A stretch of 64,000 nt of DNA from JAVKMO01 sp031539345 (lineage in GTDB: Bacteria > Bacteroidota > Bacteroidia > Chitinophagales > Chitinophagaceae). Shown here in pieces: positions 9,727-18,158 of the stretch. The position numbers and the translations under genes are program-made. The stretch is from assembly GCA_031539345.1 (NCBI GenBank), contig JAVKMO010000014.1:55787-119786 (forward strand), in the 5' to 3' direction. The notes under the pieces were generated by a model. That model was not told the DNA's origin and made no database searches. It worked only from the letters and a program-made list of their open reading frames with translations. Position 1 is the first letter of the stretch; each line of letters opens with the position of its first letter.

Positions 9727-10806
9727 CTAATGAATTTTATTTGCATTGAGCATTTGATGAAATCTTCTTGCGTTTTCTAAATGACCACTATAGGTTTCAC
9801 AGAATGAATGGTAGCCATCTCGCTCTGGCTTTGCACAAAAATAAAGGTAGTTTGTGTTGGCTGGGTGCAAAACTGCGTCGATTGTTGTAACTGAAGGCGT
9901 ACAAATTGGACCTGGCGGTAAACCTCTATGCTGATAGGTATTGTATAAACAACTGGCTTGATTATTGACGTGTTTAAACCTTACTCTGCGTATGCCAAAA
10001 TCTTTTGTGCAAAATTTGACTGTAGGGTCAGCTTCTAACTTCATTCCCTTTTTCAATCGATTTAAATAGACACTTGCAATGGTGGTTTTTTCGTCGTGCT
10101 TTAAGGTTTCTTCTTCAATGATAGACGCTAAGGTATAGACTTCTAATTCGTTCAATTTTAACAATGCGGCTTTTTGTAAGCGGTTTAAATTCCAAAATTT
10201 CTTGTGTTCTTCCACCATGCGTTGAATAAATTGCTCTGGGGTCGTATTCCAATAAATATAATATGTGTTAGGAATCGTATAACTCATAAACACATAGTCA
10301 TTGATATTTGTTTTTTCTTGCAATTCGAGGCTGTTAAAATAAGTGGCAAAAGCCGTCGAGTCACTTTCTAAATAATTACCGCATAAGCTTGCTATTTGCT
10401 CTTTGCTTCTTACTTTTTTTAATACAAATGAAACAGGAGTTTGTCCACCATATTTTAATTTATTGATGATGTCGTATATGCTCATGTTTTTTGTTATTTC
10501 ATAGCGACCGGGCTTTAGGTTTTTCCATAATTTTAATCTGTTAGCATAAAACTGAAATGTCGTTTTATTGCCAATCATTTTACCTGTATCTAAACTATAT
10601 AAAAGTTGTTGAGACTGAAAAATAGAGCTTGTAGGAATATATAAAAACTTTGATGGTTCTTGAAATTTTGTTTGCCCAAGAAAAAGGGTGATATAAAGAG
10701 AAGCAACTACAACAATGATCAAACAAACAAAAAACAAAATGGTTTTTTTGAGTGTTCTATGGTTTTGAGGTCGATTAGGAGAGGTGTTTTTTTTTGGTTT
10801 TTTCAT
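9727..10806 (-). CDS. mltG: Endolytic murein transglycosylase MltG
   Basis: This 359-residue protein has a short basic cytoplasmic N-terminus, one membrane anchor (residues about 20-42) and a periplasmic YceG domain. The conserved active-site region LASIIEEET, with the catalytic Glu, is followed by YLNRLKKGMKLEADPTVKF, and later RGLPPGPI, all diagnostic. MltG cleaves nascent glycan strands and is thought to terminate their elongation. It is followed directly by the yihY-like gene and preceded by queA on the same strand. Confidence 0.94.
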   Translation of the reverse strand: MKKPKKNTSPNRPQNHRTLKKTILFFVCLIIVVVASLYITLFLGQTKFQEPSKFLYIPTSSIFQSQQLLYSLDTGKMIGNKTTFQFYANRLKLWKNLKPGRYEITKNMSIYDIINKLKYGGQTPVSFVLKKVRSKEQIASLCGNYLESDSTAFATYFNSLELQEKTNINDYVFMSYTIPNTYYIYWNTTPEQFIQRMVEEHKKFWNLNRLQKAALLKLNELEVYTLASIIEEETLKHDEKTTIASVYLNRLKKGMKLEADPTVKFCTKDFGIRRVRFKHVNNQASCLYNTYQHRGLPPGPICTPSVTTIDAVLHPANTNYLYFCAKPERDGYHSFCETYSGHLENARRFHQMLNANKIH

Positions 10807-10870
10807 ATCGTATGCTCGTGCAAAAAATTGGAATAGATTGTTGATGTGGAAATGGGTAAAAATTTAAATC

Positions 10871-11920
10871 TTACAATATGAGCATTGCATCACCATAAGT
10901 ATAGAAATTATATTTCTCTTTAATGGCAATGTCGTAGGCTTTTTTAATCAGGTCGTAACCACCAAATGCTGCAACATTGGTAAACATACACGTTTTAGGC
11001 GGGTGAAAGTTGGTGATTAAAGCGGTTGAAATATGCATTTGATGAGGTGGAAAAATATACAAATTGGTCCAAGCTTCTTTAGCAACTAAAAAATTTTGAC
11101 TTGAATAGCTACTCTCCATTGCTTTTAAAACAGAGCAACCAACAGCACAAATTCGTTTCTTTTCACGGATACTTTTATTTACAATATCGGCAGATTCTTC
11201 TGAAATATTGTAATACTCGGCGTCTATTTTATTTTTGTTAAGGTCTTCAATGTCAATTTCTTTAAACGTGCCGATTCCATTATGAACGGTGATAGGAGCA
11301 AAGCGAATACCTTTAATTTCTAAGTACTTAACGAGCTCTCTCGTAAAATGTAAACCTGCACTCGTTGGCACAACAGAGCCTTCGATTTTTCCAAAAACAG
11401 AAAAACTTCTGTCATAATCAGAGGGTTCTACTTTTCTTTTAATATGTGGTGCAAGAGGAACTGAGGCTAAAGCAGAAAGTTTTGCTTTAAAAGAATCGTA
11501 ATCTTCTGACCATAAAAATTTGAGTGTTCGTCCTCTTGATGTTGTGTTGTCGACAATCTCTGCAATGAGTTCTCCGTCTTTGCCAAAAAATAATTTGTTG
11601 CCTACTCTAATTTTTCGTGCTGGTTCTACAATGGCGTCCCACAAAAAAGTTTTTTTACTCAATTCTCTTTGTAAAAACACGTCAATTTTTGCACCTGTTT
11701 TTTCTTTCTTGCCAAACATTCTTGCAGGAAAAACGGTTGAATTATTGACCACAAAAGAATCTTTGTCTTCAAAATAATCCAAGACATTATAGAATTTTTT
11801 ATGTTCGATGATTCCCGTTTCTCGGTCTATCACCATCAATCTAGCGTCTTCCCTTTTGGTTGCAGGATACTGAGCAATTTGTTTATTCGGCAATTCATAA
11901 TTAAAAAACGACAACTTCAT
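10871..11920 (-). CDS. queA: tRNA S-adenosylmethionine ribosyltransferase-isomerase
   Basis: QueA (349 residues) transfers and rearranges the ribosyl part of S-adenosylmethionine onto 7-aminomethyl-7-deazaguanine in tRNA, giving epoxyqueuosine. Recognisable segments are the N-terminal FNYELPNKQIAQYPATKREDARLMV, SAGLHFTRELV, and near the C-terminus MHISTALITNFHPPKT with ALIT and GGYDLIKKAYDIAI. Length fits. It is divergently oriented to cca, with about 60 bases between the two start codons, so their promoters must overlap. Confidence 0.95.
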   Translation of the reverse strand: MKLSFFNYELPNKQIAQYPATKREDARLMVIDRETGIIEHKKFYNVLDYFEDKDSFVVNNSTVFPARMFGKKEKTGAKIDVFLQRELSKKTFLWDAIVEPARKIRVGNKLFFGKDGELIAEIVDNTTSRGRTLKFLWSEDYDSFKAKLSALASVPLAPHIKRKVEPSDYDRSFSVFGKIEGSVVPTSAGLHFTRELVKYLEIKGIRFAPITVHNGIGTFKEIDIEDLNKNKIDAEYYNISEESADIVNKSIREKKRICAVGCSVLKAMESSYSSQNFLVAKEAWTNLYIFPPHQMHISTALITNFHPPKTCMFTNVAAFGGYDLIKKAYDIAIKEKYNFYTYGDAMLIL

Positions 11921-11979
11921 ATCTATGAAATATTTTTTACGTAAAAAGTTGGTGAATATAGCATAATTTCGTGCCTTCT

Positions 11980-13401
11980 ATGCAGCCCTTTCTTACTCTC
12001 ATTAGCCATTCTGAAAAAGAACTTTTTGACCGTCTTGCATTCGTTAGTAAAACGACTGGTACAGAGGCTTTTATTGTTGGAGGTTTTGTGCGAGATAAAT
12101 TATTGGGTAGGCTTACAAAAGACATTGACATTGTTTGCATTGGCGACGGCATTGCGTTTGCTACAACATTCCAACAAACTTATTATTCAAATCGCACGGT
12201 TCATGTTTTTAAAAATTTTGGTACAGCACAATTAGAACTTGATGATTGCATATTAGAATTTGTGGGTGCAAGAAAAGAAAGCTATCATACAACATCACGA
12301 AATCCAAACGTTGAAACGGGTACTTTTTTAGACGACCAATTGCGTCGTGATTTTACGATTAACACATTGGCAGTAAAAATTTCTGATGATGAAAAACACA
12401 ATGCCATCATCGATACATTTAACGGTTTGCAAGCCTTACAAGACAAGACGATTATTACCCCGCAAAACCCTGAAAAAACTTTTTCTGACGACCCACTGAG
12501 AATATTAAGAGCCATTCGATTTGCTTGCCAACTTGAGTTTACGATTGAAGGAACAACCTTACAAGCCATGCAAAAAAATGCAAACCGTTTATCTATTGTA
12601 GCCAAAGAACGTATTGCCGAAGAGCTTAATAAAATGATGTTGTCATCAAAACCGTCTGTTGGTTTTTTGTTATTAGATCAAATTGGATTGTTAGAAAGTT
12701 TATTGCCTGAATTACTGTTGTTAAAAGGCGTTGCGTGCATTGACGGCGTAAAACATAAAGACAATTTTTATCATTCGTTGCAAGTATTAGACAATATTAC
12801 AACAACAACAAATAACGTTTGGTTACGTTGGGCAGCACTCTTGCACGACATTGGCAAACCAACAAGCAAAAGATATCACGCACAAACAGGCTGGACTTTT
12901 CATGGACACGAAATGATTAGTGCAAAAATGATTCCGAAAATTTTTCAACGCTTGGGGTTTCCCTTGCATGAAAAAATGAATTTTGTAAAAAAAATAATCA
13001 GCCTTCATCATCGCCCTATTTCTTTAACAACCGAAAATATTACAGACTCGGCGGTGCGGCGTTTATTGTTTGATGCTGGCAATGATGTGGAAGATTTAAT
13101 GCTGTTATGTGAAGCAGATATTACGTCTAAAAACAAACAAAAAGTAGCACAATATTTGTCGAATTTTTATGCTGTACGAGAAAAAATGTTGGTCGTAGAA
13201 GAAAAAGATAAGATACGCAATTGGCAAGCACCAATTAGCGGCGAAATAATTATGGAAACATTTTCGTTGAAACCGTGCAAAGAAATTGGCATCATCAAAG
13301 AAGCGATTAAAGACGCCATTTTTGATGGCATCATTGAAAATAATGTTGAACAAGCGATGACTTTTATGAAAGAGTTTGTTCTTAAAAATAAACTCGTCTA
13401 A
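11980..13401 (+). CDS. cca: CCA-adding tRNA nucleotidyltransferase with HD domain
   Basis: A 473-residue enzyme of class II CCA-adding type. The head domain shows GGFVRDKLLGR, the two-metal DIDIV motif and the RRDFTINTLA motif; a polyA-polymerase-like neck follows (DDPLRILRAIRFACQL). A C-terminal HD phosphohydrolase domain carries LLHDIGKP and a downstream HH pair in SLHHRP. It adds or repairs the 3'-CCA of tRNAs. ATG at 11980 is preferred over a GTG nine bases upstream. It is transcribed away from queA and converges with the di-haem oxidoreductase gene. Confidence 0.93.
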   Translation: MQPFLTLISHSEKELFDRLAFVSKTTGTEAFIVGGFVRDKLLGRLTKDIDIVCIGDGIAFATTFQQTYYSNRTVHVFKNFGTAQLELDDCILEFVGARKESYHTTSRNPNVETGTFLDDQLRRDFTINTLAVKISDDEKHNAIIDTFNGLQALQDKTIITPQNPEKTFSDDPLRILRAIRFACQLEFTIEGTTLQAMQKNANRLSIVAKERIAEELNKMMLSSKPSVGFLLLDQIGLLESLLPELLLLKGVACIDGVKHKDNFYHSLQVLDNITTTTNNVWLRWAALLHDIGKPTSKRYHAQTGWTFHGHEMISAKMIPKIFQRLGFPLHEKMNFVKKIISLHHRPISLTTENITDSAVRRLLFDAGNDVEDLMLLCEADITSKNKQKVAQYLSNFYAVREKMLVVEEKDKIRNWQAPISGEIIMETFSLKPCKEIGIIKEAIKDAIFDGIIENNVEQAMTFMKEFVLKNKLV

Positions 13402-13425
13402 AAGAAATAAAAAACGAGTTGATTG

Positions 13426-14817
13426 TTATAGACTTTCTAGAAATTGAATCAGCAAAGTGCGTTCTTGTTTGTTGAGTTCAGCAAATTTTTGCTTGGTTTT
13501 ATTTGCTTCACCTCCGTGCCACATAATGGCTTCTATAAAGTTTCTTGCTCTTCCGTCATGCAATAAATCGGTTGCACCAGTTACTGCTTTTGTCAAGCCT
13601 ATTCCCCACAAAGGTGGCGTTCTCCATTCGTTGCCATTGGCTAAAAATTCGGGACGATTGTCTGCTAAATCTTCTCCCATATCATGCAACAACATATCGG
13701 TATAAGGAAAAATAAATTCGTTTGATAATTCAGGCAATGCTGGATTATTTTTTGTTTTAAAAAAAGGTTGATGACATTTTGCACAACCAATTTGAATAAA
13801 ATAATCCTTCCCTTTTTTCACATTTTCATCACTCGCATTTCTTCTACCTGGTATGGCTAGTGTTTTCAAATAATAGCCTATTGCGTATAAAATGCTGTCT
13901 GGTAAATCTTTTTGTTTATACGAAAAAGTTAGTTGTTCTTGAATGCCATCTTCTCGTGCGTTTTCATCAGGAAATAAATAATTCGTAATGCCCATATCTT
14001 GGTTATACGCCGCGGCAGCTTGTTGCAATACAGTTGGCATTCCTGCTTTCCAACCAAACAATCCCAATGTCGTACTGTTAGTTTCTGCGTTCCATACCCT
14101 ATTGGCTTTTCCCGATATGCCGTCTTGATTTTTGTCACTAATGTCTTCATTTTGTAGTATATCTTCTTCGGCAATATTTTCTAACAAGCCTAATCCTGTT
14201 ACGTTTAAGGGCATTCGAGGAGAGAACAAATAATTTGCTGGAAGAGGTTGATGTGGATTGGTGATTTGAAAAACAGGCTTTCTTAAACGATACGTTTCAC
14301 CATCAGAAAAGGTATGATTAGTTTCAATGTATTGTACAATTAAAGTTGCTTCAGCTTTGGTTGCGGCAATACTTCTTTGTTGCAATTGTGTGCCAAAAAA
14401 TGGAATAGGTAAGGGTCCGCCATGTTGATTTTGTCCTTGCAAACTCAGTTTAAGTAATAACGGCGAAGCCGGCACAATACCTTCTATTGGTGCACGTGCA
14501 CGCGAATCATTAAAGTGGCAACTTGCACAAGAAATATGATTAAACAAAGGTCCTAAACCATAGTTTACAGAATTGCTATCACTCTGAAATTTTGCAGAAA
14601 ACGCAACATCTCCAATTTCATGCTGTCTTGCTTTTTCGCCATTAATATTTTTAAAAGTATGTGCAAAAGCACCCGATCCATTATCGTTAAAATTGGTTGT
14701 GCTACCGCCAGAAAACCATTCGTTATAGCTATTCATGTCGATTAGAGATGGTTCTTTTGTGCAAGAAAATAAACTGATTGCACAGATTACAGGAAATAAA
14801 AAATTTTTCAATTTCAT
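13426..14817 (-). CDS. Di-haem oxidoreductase (thiol-oxidoreductase-like) lipoprotein
   Basis: A 463-residue predicted lipoprotein (lipobox LFSC, Cys19) with two c-type haem motifs: C97-x-x-C100-H in ISCASCHF and C345-x-x-C348-H in GCAKCHQ. This fits the DHOR family of di-haem peroxidase/oxidoreductases. The motifs RAPIEG, GLGLLENIAEEDIL, DQDGISGKAN and LLHDGRARNFIEAIMWHGGEA match that family. Members are found in iron-regulated operons beside imelysins. It is the last gene of the four-gene operon 17578-13426 and starts two bases after the imelysin gene. The role is inferred to be periplasmic redox work during metal handling. Confidence 0.85.
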   Translation of the reverse strand: MKLKNFLFPVICAISLFSCTKEPSLIDMNSYNEWFSGGSTTNFNDNGSGAFAHTFKNINGEKARQHEIGDVAFSAKFQSDSNSVNYGLGPLFNHISCASCHFNDSRARAPIEGIVPASPLLLKLSLQGQNQHGGPLPIPFFGTQLQQRSIAATKAEATLIVQYIETNHTFSDGETYRLRKPVFQITNPHQPLPANYLFSPRMPLNVTGLGLLENIAEEDILQNEDISDKNQDGISGKANRVWNAETNSTTLGLFGWKAGMPTVLQQAAAAYNQDMGITNYLFPDENAREDGIQEQLTFSYKQKDLPDSILYAIGYYLKTLAIPGRRNASDENVKKGKDYFIQIGCAKCHQPFFKTKNNPALPELSNEFIFPYTDMLLHDMGEDLADNRPEFLANGNEWRTPPLWGIGLTKAVTGATDLLHDGRARNFIEAIMWHGGEANKTKQKFAELNKQERTLLIQFLESL

Positions 14818-14819
14818 CT

Positions 14820-15899
14820 TTAAATTAATTTTTGTTCAATCAATGTTTTTGCTTTTTTTTCTAACACTTTTTGTAATGCCCGAATCGCATCAATAGCATT
14901 TTGAACTTGTTGTGGTTGCGTTTGTATGGCTATTCCAAATGGGTCTGTAATGGCTTTTACAGCATTGATTGTAGTTTGAATTTGGCTTGTAATTGCTTGA
15001 TGTGCAGCAGTACTATACTGCTTGATGAGTAAGCTTAATCCGCCGTTATTGATCGTGCCATGAGTGCCGTGATAAATATTGGCAATGCCTTGTATGTTAT
15101 TGGTGAAATCTACAATTGAATTTGCTGCATAAGGCGACTCTTCTAATTCTGGAGTTTGATTGACAAAAATTTCATTCATTTTTCCATCAGCAACTTCTTC
15201 GCAAATACCAATCATGCCATCAATCACCGCCAAATACAATTCTCTATTGGTTTTGTAATATTCATTCGTGCCACTTGGTGCATTAAACGAAGCCTTGTAG
15301 GTTTGCCAACTTGTGGTTAATTTTTGCATCAATTGTTTCATATTTGTTGCTACCAACTGCATATATTTTTTTTGTACAGCAGAAATTTCTCTCGCTGTTA
15401 TTACACTATTTTCTCCAAACAAAATCAGTTCTAACACGTGAAAACCTCTCAAGTCTTCACCGGCATTGTCTAAATAATCTTCGTTTAGCTGACTTTCGAT
15501 TGCTTGCAATTTCGTCGTTGTTAAATTATCTTTTGCAATAGGCCACGTGTCAATATTGGGGTCAATTTCTTCTGTTTTCACAGGTCCATAGAAAAAAGTT
15601 TCTGTTTGCTCCCAAGCTAAACGTGCTTTCTTCCATGTGGTTTTTGCTTTGGTTAAATTTTCTTCTGTTGCATTGGCAGAAAAACGCTGCACGTCTGTTT
15701 CTAATTGTCCCACTTGGGCATTCAATTCGTCATAACTCGCAATAATAATGTCACTAATTCCTTTGATAGTTTGAGAATGGCTGAAAGTTGTTGTTGTATC
15801 GTTGTCTTTATTACAAGCAACAAAACAGAAGAAAATACTGATGAATAGAAGCGTAATAAAATAGTGATATGATTTTTTCATTGTATAAATTTTAAGCAT
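14820..15899 (-). CDS. Imelysin-family (M75) periplasmic lipoprotein
   Basis: A lipoprotein (lipobox FVAC) of about 355 residues made of two alpha-helical halves, as in imelysins (IrpA/EfeO-like). The GxHxxE motif is present as GFHVLE, preceded by a conserved Asp-Thr-Trp-Pro (IDTWPIAKDNL). Despite the peptidase name, these proteins are mainly linked to iron uptake. The start at 15899 overlaps the Rieske stop codon in TAATG; an ATG six codons later (15881) gives the more usual signal peptide. It is followed two bases later by the di-haem oxidoreductase. Confidence 0.86.
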   Translation of the reverse strand: MLKIYTMKKSYHYFITLLFISIFFCFVACNKDNDTTTTFSHSQTIKGISDIIIASYDELNAQVGQLETDVQRFSANATEENLTKAKTTWKKARLAWEQTETFFYGPVKTEEIDPNIDTWPIAKDNLTTTKLQAIESQLNEDYLDNAGEDLRGFHVLELILFGENSVITAREISAVQKKYMQLVATNMKQLMQKLTTSWQTYKASFNAPSGTNEYYKTNRELYLAVIDGMIGICEEVADGKMNEIFVNQTPELEESPYAANSIVDFTNNIQGIANIYHGTHGTINNGGLSLLIKQYSTAAHQAITSQIQTTINAVKAITDPFGIAIQTQPQQVQNAIDAIRALQKVLEKKAKTLIEQKLI

Positions 15900-16348
15900 T
15901 AAGATTTGAGTTGAACGTAAATTGTGTCGTTAATAATTTGTGTTGGGAAAGTTTTAAGTGCTTGTAAAGCAGGTGATTTTTTTACGTTTCCCTGTAAATC
16001 AAACGCACTGCCATGTGCAGAACAAAAGATGCCATTTTCTGTTGGCGTTAGGCGATAATCTTCGTGTGAACATTTCATATATAAGGCTGTGTAAGTTTTT
16101 TCTTGTTCGTTATGGACTAATAAAATGTCATAATTCATCCACGTTGGTCGCAATAACAAAACATTACTTTTTACTTTTGTTTTGGGATTGACAAATTGTT
16201 GTTTGTCAATTTCAAGGATATTTTTTGCTTGCTGAAAGTTAATCGTAGGCAAAGCTATACAGCCCTCTAGCAAAGCTGGCAATACCCCCAATGCCACTAA
16301 ATTGGCACAAGAAAAACAAGATTGTTTTAAAAAAGAACGCCTATTCAT
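15899..16348 (-). CDS. Rieske [2Fe-2S] lipoprotein
   Basis: This 149-residue protein begins with a twin-arginine-like signal (NRRSFLKQ) followed by a hydrophobic stretch ending in LLEGC (Cys30), so it may be exported folded and lipidated. The Rieske cluster ligands are visible as C93-S-H95 and C109-x-x-H112, with the family phrase HGSAFDLQGNV. It lacks the usual disulphide Cys residues of respiratory Rieske proteins. It lies between the barrel protein and the imelysin and probably passes electrons with the di-haem oxidoreductase; this is inference from context. Confidence 0.85.
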   Translation of the reverse strand: MNRRSFLKQSCFSCANLVALGVLPALLEGCIALPTINFQQAKNILEIDKQQFVNPKTKVKSNVLLLRPTWMNYDILLVHNEQEKTYTALYMKCSHEDYRLTPTENGIFCSAHGSAFDLQGNVKKSPALQALKTFPTQIINDTIYVQLKS

Positions 16349-16354
16349 ATTTCT

Positions 16355-17578
16355 TTAAAAGCTATACGCTAAACCTAAATTAACAAAATGATTATTGACA
16401 AAAACGGGGTCGTTGTATTCGTAAGGATTAAAAATGTGCAACGCTGGATTGTAATTTCCTGTATTACGCAACACATAATCTAATTTGAACACAATGGCTT
16501 TTATGGGTTGATAAGAAATGCCCGCAACGAAATATTGTTGTTTGTATAAATCGTCTTTTAAGGCATTATTCGGAAGTTGATTTTGCAAATTCAACTGCTC
16601 ATACCGCACAAACAAAGACAAGGCTTGTGAAGTGGCAGGATATAATTGTAATACGTTGTAAGCAATTTCTGCATAAGCCCCAAATAATTGCGAAGAGGTA
16701 TTTTTTCCATACGCTTGATTCAACTGTTGTGCTTTTGAATATTGAACAATACAGGCTAAGGCTTTGAATGAAATGCCGTTGTTTTGGTATTGCACATTGG
16801 CTTCTACCAAGGCTAATGGTAATGCGAATAGTCCACTTTCTAAGCCCAAACTATCGGCGGTTTTTTTTCTCAAGCCAGATGTTCCGCCATAATATCCACT
16901 TGCTTGGAAACGAAAATTTTTGATGTAATACAAAACAGCCGTAGACAGTGCTAAGTTATTTGCATTCGCAATGCTCCCCTCTTGCCTTCCATCTTTAATG
17001 CCTGTACTATAATTAAAATTAGAAGCCTTTAATCCATTGGTTAAACCAATATAATAATTCAAACCTGGCACATTGGACATTTGTCCAAATAACCCTACGC
17101 CAAGTTCTCGCCATGTTGTAGGAATAACAAGTTGTTCGACAAAGGGTCTGTCATTGCCATAAAAAGTAGTGGGTAAATGGTTTTCATTGATAATACCGAT
17201 GCGGGGGATAAATAAGCCTGTTACCAAATACATATCTCGCGTAAGATTTGATTTAATAAACAATTGCTCTAAAGAAAGTTCGCCTCCAAATTGCCCTCCT
17301 GCAACTTTTGCATTTTCTAATTCCGTTTCAGAAAACAGACTAAACGTGTTATTGAATTTGTGTCCTAAAAATAAAATATTACGCGTAATATTTATTGTGC
17401 CTTGTTCTGCATGAACGTTATACATGTATTTGATTTCACCGTATCCTGACAAAACCGTTGTTGCGTCTTTAGCAATTAAACCTGCGTTTAAAGAATCTTC
17501 TTTTGTTAAAACTTGGGCTTTCAAAAAAAGAGACGACAAGAAGAAAAAAACTAAACAGAAAAGGAATTTTTGTTGCAT
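16355..17578 (-). CDS. Outer-membrane beta-barrel (porin-like) protein
   Basis: A 407-residue protein from the ATG at 17578, with a clear signal peptide (KFLFCLVFFFLSSLFLKAQ). The mature part consists of alternating amphipathic strands ending in an aromatic residue (LGLAYSF), the usual mark of an outer-membrane barrel. Phrases such as ELSLEQLFIKSNLTRDMYLVTGLF and FVEQLVIPTTWRELGVGLFG resemble phosphate-selective-porin-type proteins of Bacteroidota. An upstream in-frame start at 17653 would add a non-secretory leader and is disfavoured. It is first in the operon with Rieske, imelysin and di-haem proteins. Confidence 0.75.
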   Translation of the reverse strand: MQQKFLFCLVFFFLSSLFLKAQVLTKEDSLNAGLIAKDATTVLSGYGEIKYMYNVHAEQGTINITRNILFLGHKFNNTFSLFSETELENAKVAGGQFGGELSLEQLFIKSNLTRDMYLVTGLFIPRIGIINENHLPTTFYGNDRPFVEQLVIPTTWRELGVGLFGQMSNVPGLNYYIGLTNGLKASNFNYSTGIKDGRQEGSIANANNLALSTAVLYYIKNFRFQASGYYGGTSGLRKKTADSLGLESGLFALPLALVEANVQYQNNGISFKALACIVQYSKAQQLNQAYGKNTSSQLFGAYAEIAYNVLQLYPATSQALSLFVRYEQLNLQNQLPNNALKDDLYKQQYFVAGISYQPIKAIVFKLDYVLRNTGNYNPALHIFNPYEYNDPVFVNNHFVNLGLAYSF

Positions 17579-17744
17579 AGAAAAATGGTATTTTTTAATC
17601 AAAAAGATAACAATAAAAAGAAGTGCAAGAATATCAAATGTTGGCAAACCCATTTGTGAAAACGAGAATTAAAACTATTGAAAAGCGGAATTTTTTTTGG
17701 ACGTTTAATGCCGATTCGTATTTCCGAAACAGAGTGTCTAACAA

Positions 17745-18152
17745 TTATCCGCCTAAAAAACTTTGTAATAAAATGAGCGCACTCATTTGATCAATGCGTT
17801 TTTTTTCTTGGCGTTTTTTTTTGTTTAAACCCATTTGAAACAGGGTTTGTTGTGCCATTTTTGACGTAAACCTTTCATCAAGCAATTGCAAATGAAGCGT
17901 TGGGAATTGGGTTTGTATTTGTTTGAACAGTTGTTCTACAGCAAGGGTTAAATGCGTATCTCTGTTCATCAAATCTTTGGGATAGCCAATAACAATCGTG
18001 TCAATATTTTGTGCAAAAATATTGTTCTTAAGATACAACATCAACCCAGCTGTCTCTATGGTTTCTAAAGGGTTGGCAATGATTTTCAATTCATCACTAA
18101 TCGCAAGGCCCACTCGTGCTAATCCATAATCAATTGCTAAAGCACGTGGCAT
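17745..18152 (-). CDS. ruvX: Holliday-junction-resolvase-like YqgF protein
   Basis: A 135-residue RNase H-fold protein of the RuvX/YqgF family, involved in 16S rRNA 5' end processing and proposed as a junction nuclease. The acidic active-site positions are seen in LAIDYGLARVG (Asp8), GYPKDL and LLDERFTSKMAQ. ATG at 18152 gives the normal start; a TTG one codon earlier is disfavoured. It begins seven bases after the DUF2723 gene, on the same strand. Confidence 0.88.
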   Translation of the reverse strand: MPRALAIDYGLARVGLAISDELKIIANPLETIETAGLMLYLKNNIFAQNIDTIVIGYPKDLMNRDTHLTLAVEQLFKQIQTQFPTLHLQLLDERFTSKMAQQTLFQMGLNKKKRQEKKRIDQMSALILLQSFLGG

Positions 18153-18158
18153 CAACGA

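Noticed and set aside
13388..13420. Hairpin between convergent cca and di-haem genes
   Set aside because: Only a seven-base stem with a 16-base loop; too weak to annotate.
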